Source of the DNA: Benzoatithermus flavus
Lineage (GTDB): Bacteria > Pseudomonadota > Alphaproteobacteria > Geminicoccales > Geminicoccaceae
Length of the DNA: 64,000 nucleotides
NCBI RefSeq assembly: GCF_037908215.1
Contig: NZ_JBBLZC010000012.1
Location: forward strand, 1-64,000
Reading direction: 5' to 3'
In this document: positions 41,659-49,035 of the stretch, one piece after another
Layout: every line of letters begins with the position of its first letter
Position numbering within the stretch: the stretch's first letter is position 1
Position numbers and translations under genes: made by a program
Notes under the pieces: model-generated
Database searches by the model: none
Told to the model about the DNA's origin: nothing
What the model saw: only the letters and a program-made list of their open reading frames with translations

Positions 41659-42704
41659 TGCTGACCGTGCTCGGCGTCGCCTACCCGCTGGCGCCGGTGA
41701 GCCGCGACGCCGTGGGCGGGGCCGAGCAGGTGCTGGCCCAGCTCGACGCGGCGCTGGTGCGGCGGGGCCATCGCTCGATCGTGGTCGCCTGCGGAGGCTC
41801 GCGGGTCGAAGGTGTTCTGGTCGCGACGCCGCGCCGGGACGGTATCCTGGACGATGCCGCCCGCACCGCCGCCCATGCGGCGCATCGCGAGGCGATCGCC
41901 GCGGCGCTGGCGCGCTGGCCGGTCGATCTCGTCCATCTGCACGGGATCGACTTCCACGCCTACCTGCCGCCGCCGGGTGTTCCCGCGCTCGTGACCCTGC
42001 ATCTGCCGCTCGCCTGGTACCCGCCGGAAGCGCTGCACCCGCAGCGGCCGGACACCTGGCTCCATGCCGTTTCGGCCGCCCAACGGCAGGGAGCGCCGGG
42101 TGATCTCGTGCTCCTGCCCGACATCCCGAACGGTGTCGCGATCGACGAGCTGGCGGCACGCCATGCCAGGCGCGGCTTCGCGTTGGCGCTCGGGCGGATC
42201 TGCCCCGAGAAGGGCTTCCACATCGCCCTCGCTGCCGCGAAGACCGCGGGCGTGGGTCTGCTGCTCGGTGGGCAGGTCTACCGCTACGAGGCGCACGAGC
42301 GCTATTTCCGCGACGAGATCGCGCCACGCCTCGACCGCTGGCGCCGCTTCCTCGGGCCTTTGGACTTCGCGCGCAAGCGGCGTCTGCTCACGGCGGCACG
42401 CTGCCTTCTCGTTCCGAGCCTCGTCGCCGAGACCGGCTCGCTCGTCGCCATGGAGGCGCTCGCTTGCGGCACGCCGGTGATCGCGTTCCCGAACGGTGCC
42501 CTGACCGAGGTGATCGAGCACGGGGTCACGGGCTTTCTCGTCCGGGACGGGCAGGAGATGGCCGAGGCGATCGGGGCGGCGGGGCGGATCGATCCGGAAG
42601 CCTGCCGCCGGGCGGCCCGGGAGCGGTTCTCGGCGGAGCGGACGGTGGCGCGCTATCTCGCCGTCTACGAGGACCTCGTCCGCCGGCGCAGCCATGCCGC
42701 CTGA
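41658..42704 (+). CDS. glycosyltransferase family 4-like protein
   Basis: A 348-residue GT4-type glycosyltransferase. The donor phosphate loop is AVGGAEQVLAQLDAALVRRG near residue 18, then LVHLHGIDFHAYLP, FALALGRICPEKGFHIALAA and the E-x7-E region AETGSLVAMEALACGTPVIA. MshA, which joins GlcNAc to inositol 1-phosphate, belongs to this family, but sequence alone does not assign that activity. Its start overlaps the PIG-L stop by one base and its end overlaps the acyltransferase gene by 11 bases. Confidence 0.9.
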   Translation: MLTVLGVAYPLAPVSRDAVGGAEQVLAQLDAALVRRGHRSIVVACGGSRVEGVLVATPRRDGILDDAARTAAHAAHREAIAAALARWPVDLVHLHGIDFHAYLPPPGVPALVTLHLPLAWYPPEALHPQRPDTWLHAVSAAQRQGAPGDLVLLPDIPNGVAIDELAARHARRGFALALGRICPEKGFHIALAAAKTAGVGLLLGGQVYRYEAHERYFRDEIAPRLDRWRRFLGPLDFARKRRLLTAARCLLVPSLVAETGSLVAMEALACGTPVIAFPNGALTEVIEHGVTGFLVRDGQEMAEAIGAAGRIDPEACRRAARERFSAERTVARYLAVYEDLVRRRSHAA

Positions 42705-43680
42705 GATCGAGGCGATCGCGACCACGGCCGGTCTCGAGGCCTTGCGGCCGGAATGGCTCGAGCTCTGGGCGAGCATGCCGGCGGCCACACCCTTCCAGTC
42801 GCCGGCCTGGCTGATCCCGTGGTGGCATGTCTTCGGCACGGGCGAGCTGATCGCCCTGGCCCTGCGCCGCCGCGGGCGGCTCGTGGGCCTGGTGCCGCTC
42901 TACGTCCATCCCGACGGACGGCATCGCAAGCTCCTGCCGCTCGGGATCGGCATCAGCGACCATCTCGACCCGCTGCTCTCGGCCGACCATGCGCCCGTGG
43001 TGCTCGCCTGGCTCGCCGGCCACGATCACCGCTTCGACTGGATCGACCTCGAGGATCAAGGTGCCGGCTCGCCGCTCCTCGCCGCACCGGCCCCGGCGGG
43101 CTGGGAGAGCGCGATTCATCCTTGCGAGCCCTGTCCGGTGCTGCCTCTGCCGGTTTCCCTTCGGGATCTGTGCCGCTCCGTGCCGCGCCTCGCGAAGCTG
43201 CCCTATTACCGGCGCCGGGCCGAGCGTCTGGGCGAGGTCACGATCGAGCCGGCTTCCCCGGCGAACCTCGCGGAGCTTCTGGATGCGCTTTTCCGGCTGC
43301 ACGGGAAGCGCTGGCAGGAACGGGGCGAGCCCGGCGTTCTGGCCGATCCTTCCGTCCGGGCCTTCCATCGCGAGGCGGCGGCAGCGCTGCTGGAGCTCGG
43401 GCTTCTGCGCAGCTTCGCCTTGCGGATCGGCGGCCGCATCGTCGCCGTTCTCCACGGCTTCGCCGACCGCAAACGCTTCTACGCCTATCTCGCCGGCTAC
43501 GACCCGGGCCTGCCGCATCCCGGTCTGGGTGCCATGATGATCGGGCTCGCGATTCAGCGGGCAGCGGAGGAGAGGCTCGCCGCGTTCGATTTCCTGCGCG
43601 GCCGCGAGCCCTACAAATATGACTGGGGTGCGGTGGACCGGCCGGCTCACGGGCGGCGGCTGCGGCCTTTGCGGAAGTGA
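42694..43680 (+). CDS. GNAT/FemAB-like acyltransferase
   Basis: A 328-residue protein with two GNAT-like lobes, as in the FemAB/Acetyltransf_6 group. The first lobe contains TPFQSPAWLIPWWHVFGTGE and LVGLVPLYVHP; the second has ALFRLHGKRWQERGEP, FALRIGGRIVAVLHGFADRK and YDPGLPHPGLGAMMIGLAI, ending FLRGREPYKYDWG. Such proteins add acyl or aminoacyl groups to glycolipids, peptidoglycan or exopolysaccharide. It is the last gene of the plus-strand glycan operon and overlaps the convergent methyltransferase gene by 34 bases. Confidence 0.85.
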   Translation: MPPEIEAIATTAGLEALRPEWLELWASMPAATPFQSPAWLIPWWHVFGTGELIALALRRRGRLVGLVPLYVHPDGRHRKLLPLGIGISDHLDPLLSADHAPVVLAWLAGHDHRFDWIDLEDQGAGSPLLAAPAPAGWESAIHPCEPCPVLPLPVSLRDLCRSVPRLAKLPYYRRRAERLGEVTIEPASPANLAELLDALFRLHGKRWQERGEPGVLADPSVRAFHREAAAALLELGLLRSFALRIGGRIVAVLHGFADRKRFYAYLAGYDPGLPHPGLGAMMIGLAIQRAAEERLAAFDFLRGREPYKYDWGAVDRPAHGRRLRPLRK

Positions 43681-44552
43681 AAGGCCCGCCCGTCCCACGT
43701 CGCGAGGTCGGCCGTGCCGTTGCAGAGGACGCCGAAGCCCGTCTCGTCCGCGAGCGCTTGCGCCTCGGCGCGCTCGTGCCGGAGGTCGCCGGCGTAGGAG
43801 AGGTTGAAGAGCAGGAGATCCCCGCCTTCCCGCAGCACGCGATGGCATTCCCGAACGTGCGCGGCCACGAGCGCGCGGCCGCCGGCCCGGTAGAGATAGG
43901 GGAAGGAATCGACGGCGATCACCGCATCGAACGCGGCATCGCCGAACGGCTGCAGGTCCCGGCCCGAGGTTTGCAGCAGGCGCACATTGGCGAGGCCGGC
44001 GCAGCGGCGGCGGGCTTCTGCGATCATCGCGGCCGAGACGTCGATGCCGGTGACGGCCGCCACCCGTCCCGCGAGCGCCCGCTCGAACCGTCCGATGCCG
44101 CAGCCGAGATCGAGCACGTGCCGATCGGGTGCCACGACCCCGATCCGCTCCATGTGGGCCACGGCCTCCTCGGTCGCCTCGGCCAGGAGCAGAGGATCGC
44201 CCAGGGAATAGAGCGCTACGCTGGCCTCGGGGCTGATGCCGGCGGCCCAGTCGAACAGCCGCCGGCAGCGCTCGATCCCCTCCTCGGGCGAGGCGGGCTC
44301 GCCGGCAGCCGCATCGGCGCCGGCGAGAATGGCGGCCGCGCGCTCGCTGCCCTCGCCGTGCTGCTCCAGGAGATGCCGGAGCCGCCGCGCCACAGACGCC
44401 AGCCCGGGCGCTGTCGCCCCCAGGTTCGCGAGGGCGGTCCGCGACGCTTCGACCGTCCGATGCCGGAGCAGAAGCTGCGCCAGCGCCACGCCGGGAGAGA
44501 TCTCCCCCCGCACCACCCTGTCCACGATCTCTCTCGTCGCCCCGCGAGCCAT
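43647..44552 (-). CDS. SAM-dependent methyltransferase
   Basis: A 301-residue protein. The first 120 residues are helical and unassigned (MARGATREIVDRVVRGEISP, then LAQLLLRHRTVEASRTAL). The C-terminal part is a class I methyltransferase with HVLDLGCGIGRFERALAG as the SAM loop, VTGIDVSAAMIAEARRR, and DAVIAVDSFPYLYRAGG. The substrate is not evident. It is transcribed against the glycan operon, diverging from ino1 across 145 bases, and its 3' end overlaps the acyltransferase gene. Confidence 0.86.
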   Translation of the reverse strand: MARGATREIVDRVVRGEISPGVALAQLLLRHRTVEASRTALANLGATAPGLASVARRLRHLLEQHGEGSERAAAILAGADAAAGEPASPEEGIERCRRLFDWAAGISPEASVALYSLGDPLLLAEATEEAVAHMERIGVVAPDRHVLDLGCGIGRFERALAGRVAAVTGIDVSAAMIAEARRRCAGLANVRLLQTSGRDLQPFGDAAFDAVIAVDSFPYLYRAGGRALVAAHVRECHRVLREGGDLLLFNLSYAGDLRHERAEAQALADETGFGVLCNGTADLATWDGRAFHFRKGRSRRP

Positions 44553-44697
44553 GCCGGATCGACCCTCGTCCCTTGGGCCCGAATCAGGAACCCTCCGGGA
44601 ATGTAGATGTTCCTTCTCGCAACGTTCGCGAAAAACGCCGGCTTTGCCGATCGTTAGCCACGGATCGCGAGCAGCGGGGCAGTTGGAGGTGGAGAGC

Positions 44698-45777
44698 ATG
44701 GCCGAACGCAAGGTGAGGGTCGCGATCGCCGGCGTGGGCAACTGCGCTTCGGCCCTGATCCAGGGAGTGACGTTCTACCGGGATGCGGACGAGAGCGCCG
44801 CCGTTCCGGGCCTGATGCACGTCGCTCTCGGCGGCTACCATGTCCGCGACATCGAGTTCGTGGCCGCCTTCGATGTCGTCGCCGGCAAGGTCGGCAAGGA
44901 TCTCGCGGAAGCCATTGCGGCTGCGCCCAACAATACCTGCCGCTTCGCCGCCGTGCCGGCCACCGGCGTCGAGGTGCGGCGCGGGCCGACGCTCGACGGG
45001 CTCGGACGATACCTGAAGAACGTCGTGACCGAAGCCCCCGAGGCCGTGGACGACGTGGCGCGCAGCTTGCGCGATGCCGGGGCCGACGTGCTCGTCTGCT
45101 ACCTGCCCGTGGGCTCGCAGGAAGCAGCTTCCTGGTATGCCGAGCAGGCGCTGAAAGCCGGTTGCGGCTTCGTCAACTGCATGCCCGTCTTCATCGCTTC
45201 GCGCGCGGAGTGGCGCCGCCGGTTCGAGGAGCGGCGGCTGCCCATCGTCGGCGACGACATCAAGTCCCAGGTGGGTGCCACCATCGTCCACCGGATGCTG
45301 GCCAACCTGTTCCGCGAACGCGGGGTGCGGCTGGATCGCACCTACCAGCTCAACTTCGGCGGCAACACCGACTTCCTCAACATGCTCGAGCGCGACCGGC
45401 TGGAATCGAAGAAGATCTCGAAGACCCAGGCCGTGACCAGTCAGCTCGACCACGATCTGCCGGCGGGCGACGTGCACGTGGGGCCGAGCGACTACGTGCC
45501 CTGGCTCACCGACCGGAAGTTCTGCCACATCCGCCTCGAAGGCACCGCCTTCGGCGAGGTGCCGCTCACCTGCGAGCTCAAGCTCGAGGTCTGGGATTCG
45601 CCGAACTCGGCCGGAGTCGTCATCGACGCCGTGCGCTGCGCCAAGCTGGCGCTGGACCGCGGCATCGGCGGGGCGCTCTACGGGCCTTCGAGCTACTTCA
45701 TGAAGTCGCCGCCGCAGCAGTTCACCGATGCCGAGGCGCGGCGCCGGACCGAAGCGTTCATCCGCGGCGAAGCGTGA
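44698..45777 (+). CDS. ino1: inositol-3-phosphate synthase
   Basis: A 359-residue L-myo-inositol-1-phosphate synthase, which converts glucose 6-phosphate to inositol phosphate using bound NAD. The NAD loop is VAIAGVGNCASALIQGVTFY at residues 8-27; conserved catalytic-region segments are VGDDIKSQVGATIVHRML, QLNFGGNTDFLNMLERDR and HVGPSDYVPWLTDRKFCHIR. Length matches the short bacterial/archaeal form, as in Mycobacterium. GGAGGTGGAGAGC precedes the ATG. It overlaps the phosphatase gene by four bases. Inositol synthesis is uncommon in alphaproteobacteria and points to an inositol-containing product. Confidence 0.94.
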   Translation: MAERKVRVAIAGVGNCASALIQGVTFYRDADESAAVPGLMHVALGGYHVRDIEFVAAFDVVAGKVGKDLAEAIAAAPNNTCRFAAVPATGVEVRRGPTLDGLGRYLKNVVTEAPEAVDDVARSLRDAGADVLVCYLPVGSQEAASWYAEQALKAGCGFVNCMPVFIASRAEWRRRFEERRLPIVGDDIKSQVGATIVHRMLANLFRERGVRLDRTYQLNFGGNTDFLNMLERDRLESKKISKTQAVTSQLDHDLPAGDVHVGPSDYVPWLTDRKFCHIRLEGTAFGEVPLTCELKLEVWDSPNSAGVVIDAVRCAKLALDRGIGGALYGPSSYFMKSPPQQFTDAEARRRTEAFIRGEA

Positions 45778-46361
45778 CCGTCTTCTACCTCGTCCGCCAC
45801 GCCGCCCATGCCCGGCAGGGCGAGAGCCTCGTCGGCCGGACGCCGGGGATCGGCCTCGGCGAGGCGGGACGGCAGCAGATCGCCTGGCTGCAGCGGCGTT
45901 TCGAAGGGCTCACGTTCGCTGCCGTCTGCTGCGGCCCGCTCGAGCGGGCGGTCCTGACCGCCGAGGCACTGGCGCCACAGGCGACGATCGCCCCCGAGCT
46001 CGACGAGGTCGATTACGGCGACTGGACCGGTCGCACCATCGCGGCGCTCGAGGGCGATCCGCTGTGGCAGGCCTGGAACGGCTTTCGCGCCGGGACCCGT
46101 ATCCCGGGCGGCGAGACCATGCTGGAGGTGCAGCTTCGCGCCGTGCGCCTGATCGATCGCCTGCGCGAGGCGCATCCCGAAGGCCGCGTGCTCCTCGTGA
46201 GTCATGGCGACGTGATCCGGGCCGTTCTGCTCCACTATCTCGGTCTTTCGGCCGATCTGTTCGGCCGGATCGAGGTGGACCCGGGCTCGCTCTGCGTGCT
46301 CGCGGTCGAGCCCTGGGGTGCCCGGGTCCTGCGCCTCAACGAGGCCGCAGCGCTGCCCTGA
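45774..46361 (+). CDS. histidine phosphatase family protein
   Basis: A 195-residue member of the phosphoglycerate-mutase-like histidine phosphatase superfamily. The phosphorylated His is H9 in FYLVRHAAHARQGESL, with LDEVDYGDWTGRTIAALEG and the second catalytic His in VLLVSHGDVIRAVLLHYLGL. It begins with GTG in a GTGA overlap with ino1, so the two are co-translated. That suggests it may dephosphorylate inositol phosphate or a glycosyl-inositol phosphate; the family is promiscuous and the substrate is inference. Confidence 0.9.
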   Translation: MTVFYLVRHAAHARQGESLVGRTPGIGLGEAGRQQIAWLQRRFEGLTFAAVCCGPLERAVLTAEALAPQATIAPELDEVDYGDWTGRTIAALEGDPLWQAWNGFRAGTRIPGGETMLEVQLRAVRLIDRLREAHPEGRVLLVSHGDVIRAVLLHYLGLSADLFGRIEVDPGSLCVLAVEPWGARVLRLNEAAALP

Positions 46362-46364
46362 GCC

Positions 46365-47828
46365 TCAGGGCGTCTGGTGGATGTGCACCTCGCGCTTGAC
46401 GCCCGTGGGCCTGGTCAGCTCGTTCCACTTCGCCTGGGCCTCGAACATCGGCGCCATCGGCGGACGCGGCACGTTCCGGCCGGCACCCTTCTCGACGTCG
46501 AGCTGGCCGTCGCGCCAGACCACCTTGCCCCGGCTCAGCGTCACCTTGGGCACGCCCTGGACCGTGATGCCCTCGAACACGTTGACGTCGAGCTTGGAGT
46601 GGTGGGTCTTCTGGCTGATGGTCTGGGTGGCCTTGGGATCCCAGACCACGAGATCGGCATCCGCCCCTTGGACGATCGCCCCTTTCTGCGGATAGACGTT
46701 CAGGATCTTGGCGATGTTCGTGGAGGTCACGGCCACGAACTCTTCCGGCGTCAGCCGGCCGGCGTTGACGCCGAAATGCCAGACGATCTTGAGCCGCTCC
46801 TCGATCCCGCCGGTACCGTTCGGGATCTTGGTGAAGTTGTCGAGGCCGAGCCGCTTCTGCTCGAGCAGAAACGTGCAGTGGTCGGTCGCCACCACCTGGA
46901 GCTGGCCCGACATCAGCCCGGCCCAGAGCGCGTCCTGGTGCTCCTTCGAGCGGAAGGGCGGGCTCATCACGCGCGAGGCGGCGAAGTCCCAGTCCGGGTT
47001 GCGGTAGACGCTGTCGTCGAGACACAGATACTGCGCCAGCGGCTCGCCAAAGACGCGCTGCCCCTCGGCCCTGGCGCGCGCGATCGCTTCCACCGTCTCG
47101 CGGCAGGAGGTGTGCACGATGTAGAGCGGCACGCCGGTGATCTTGGCCAGCATGATGGCGCGGGTCACGGCCTCGGCCTCGACGTGCGGCGGGCGCGAGA
47201 GCGCGTGGCCCTCGGGGCCGGTGATGCCCTGCGCCAGGAGTGCCTGCTGCAGGCGGAACACCGCCTCGCCGTTCTCGGCATGGACGAGCGGCAGTGCCCC
47301 GAGCTCCCGGCAGCGCGAGAAGCTCTGGAACATGATCTCGTCGTCGACCATCAAGGCCCCTTTGTAGGCCATGAAGTGCTTGAAGCTGTTGACGCCGCGA
47401 TCGAGACACTCCGCCATCTGCTGCGCCACCCGTTCCGACCACCAGGTGATCGAGACGTGGAAGCCGTAATCGGCGCAGGCCTTGCTCGCCCAGTCCGACC
47501 ACTCGTCGAGCGCGTCGGTCAGGCTCTGCTGCGGCGAGGGGATGCACATGTCGACGATCATGGTGGTGCCGCCGGCCAAGGCCGAGGCGGTGCCGGAGTA
47601 GAAGTCCTCGATCGCCTTCGTGCCCATGAAGGGCATTTCCATGTGGGTGTGCGGGTCGATCCCGCCCGGGATCACGTAGGCGCCGCCGGCGTCGATGACC
47701 TCGGCACCCGTGGGCGCGTCGATCTTCTCGCCCACCGCCACGATCTTCCCGTCCGCGCACAACACGTCGGCGCGAAAGCTCCGGTCGGCGTTGACCACCG
47801 TCCCGCCACGCACGAGCACCGCTGCCAT
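46365..47828 (-). CDS. hydA: dihydropyrimidinase/hydantoinase
   Basis: A 487-residue amidohydrolase that opens dihydropyrimidine or hydantoin rings. Metal and catalytic residues are visible: H60 and H62 in GGIDPHTHMEMPFMG, the carboxylated lysine K150 in SFKHFMAYKG, H183 in LVHAENGEAV, YIVHTSCRETVEAI and the Asp in VVATDHCTFLLEQKRLG. Length and motifs are typical of the cytosolic tetrameric enzyme. It is alone here, convergent with the phosphatase gene, with no partner carbamoylase or dihydropyrimidine dehydrogenase in the window. Confidence 0.94.
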   Translation of the reverse strand: MAAVLVRGGTVVNADRSFRADVLCADGKIVAVGEKIDAPTGAEVIDAGGAYVIPGGIDPHTHMEMPFMGTKAIEDFYSGTASALAGGTTMIVDMCIPSPQQSLTDALDEWSDWASKACADYGFHVSITWWSERVAQQMAECLDRGVNSFKHFMAYKGALMVDDEIMFQSFSRCRELGALPLVHAENGEAVFRLQQALLAQGITGPEGHALSRPPHVEAEAVTRAIMLAKITGVPLYIVHTSCRETVEAIARARAEGQRVFGEPLAQYLCLDDSVYRNPDWDFAASRVMSPPFRSKEHQDALWAGLMSGQLQVVATDHCTFLLEQKRLGLDNFTKIPNGTGGIEERLKIVWHFGVNAGRLTPEEFVAVTSTNIAKILNVYPQKGAIVQGADADLVVWDPKATQTISQKTHHSKLDVNVFEGITVQGVPKVTLSRGKVVWRDGQLDVEKGAGRNVPRPPMAPMFEAQAKWNELTRPTGVKREVHIHQTP

Positions 47829-47972
47829 TCCTAGCCTCCTCCTGCAGTCCTTCGATCCGATGCGCCCAGCCTATCGCATCGTGACGGCCGGTCCACCGCC
47901 TCTGTCGTCGATCCGGCATGCCCGAGGCGCGGTGCGGAGCCGCTCTCGACCCGAAGCTTCGGAACGTAATCG

Positions 47973-48001
47973 TTGATCAACTTGAAATAGAATTCTATGG
48001 T
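47973..48001 (+). promoter_or_regulatory. putative sigma-70 promoter for the helicase cassette
   Basis: TTGATC (47973-47978) and TATGGT (47996-48001) are separated by 17 bases, 42 bases before the ATG at 48043. The -35 lies in a GTTGATCAAC palindrome within an AT-rich island. Confidence 0.55.
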
Positions 48002-48042
48002 TGCCTCCTCCCGCGAAGATACGCGGGCTCGAGGAATGGGGG

Positions 48043-49035
48043 ATGGACGGGTCCGCCGGAGCAGCGGGGTGGTCCGCCTGCGACGGCGGCATGGAGCACC
48101 CGGACTGGTTCTGGTTCGCCGACGGCGAAGCAGGACCGACCCCTTCGGGGGCATCGTCGAGCGTACCCGATGACGGCGATCCGGCCGTTCTGCTCGACGC
48201 ATGGGTGCGGGCCGTCTGGGACGAGCTCGCAGCCTACTTCATCGAAGGTCCGCCTCGGGATGCCGCTCCCTTCGATCGTTCCGAGGCCGAGAGACCGAGC
48301 ACGCCCGAGTGGCTGGACGAGGTCTTCGACGACAGGCGATCGGCCGCGGAGCGGCAGGACGACGTCGATCGGATCGCCCGGCGTGCAGCCGCCAAGGCAG
48401 CCGCGCTGATCGAGCATCTCGACCTTCCGCACGCTCGGGATCGAGCCGCGGCGCAGGCATGGCTCAGCGAGCTGCTCACGGCCTTTCCGCACGGCGCCAG
48501 CCACGCCGCGATCGTTCGGCTCGTACATCGGGGCTGCTCCTTGCAACGGCTGCAGGACACCGCCGCGCTCAAGCGGGCCTGGAACGCCGAGCCCGGCCTC
48601 TGGCTCGCGCGCCGCCATCGTTCCGTCATTCTCATGAATCATCGTGCCGGACCGAGCAGCCTGAGCTGGCGCGCCGCAGCCGGCCTCGTCGAGACGCTCG
48701 AGCCCGAGGAGGTCCTCGACCGCTTGCGCTCGACCTGGCGCGAGGCCTGGCTGGCGCTGGCAGCGGACGAGCCCGGCTATCGCAGCCTGATCGAGTTCGC
48801 GCTGCTGCAGGCCGACGCAGACGGCAGCCGGGCGTTGCACGACGGGCTCGCCCAGGCCTGGCGCATGGCCGAGCCGGGCGAGCTCGCGGACGAGCGCGGC
48901 TGGCTCGCCCGGCTCGACGAGGATCTCCGGCGTGCCGTCGCCCCGGACGGCCGCTGCCGCACCCCCTTCGACGACGATCTCGTGATCTTCCACCGCTCCG
49001 GCGTGACGACGCGAGCCATGGAGGCGAAGCGATGA
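48043..49035 (+). CDS. unrecognised protein, partner of the SNF2-like helicase
   Basis: A 330-residue, mainly helical and acidic protein that I do not recognise. It has aromatic-rich EHPDWFWFADGEAG near residue 17, a long helical centre (LLDAWVRAVWDELAAYFIEG, RAAAQAWLSELLTAFPHG) and a C-terminal DLRRAVAPDGRC and FDDDLVIFHRSGVT. No catalytic motif is evident. The ATG at 48043 has GAGGA seven bases upstream; a TTG at 48001 would extend it. It overlaps the helicase gene by four bases (ATGA), so the products probably act together. Confidence 0.72.
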   Translation: MDGSAGAAGWSACDGGMEHPDWFWFADGEAGPTPSGASSSVPDDGDPAVLLDAWVRAVWDELAAYFIEGPPRDAAPFDRSEAERPSTPEWLDEVFDDRRSAAERQDDVDRIARRAAAKAAALIEHLDLPHARDRAAAQAWLSELLTAFPHGASHAAIVRLVHRGCSLQRLQDTAALKRAWNAEPGLWLARRHRSVILMNHRAGPSSLSWRAAAGLVETLEPEEVLDRLRSTWREAWLALAADEPGYRSLIEFALLQADADGSRALHDGLAQAWRMAEPGELADERGWLARLDEDLRRAVAPDGRCRTPFDDDLVIFHRSGVTTRAMEAKR

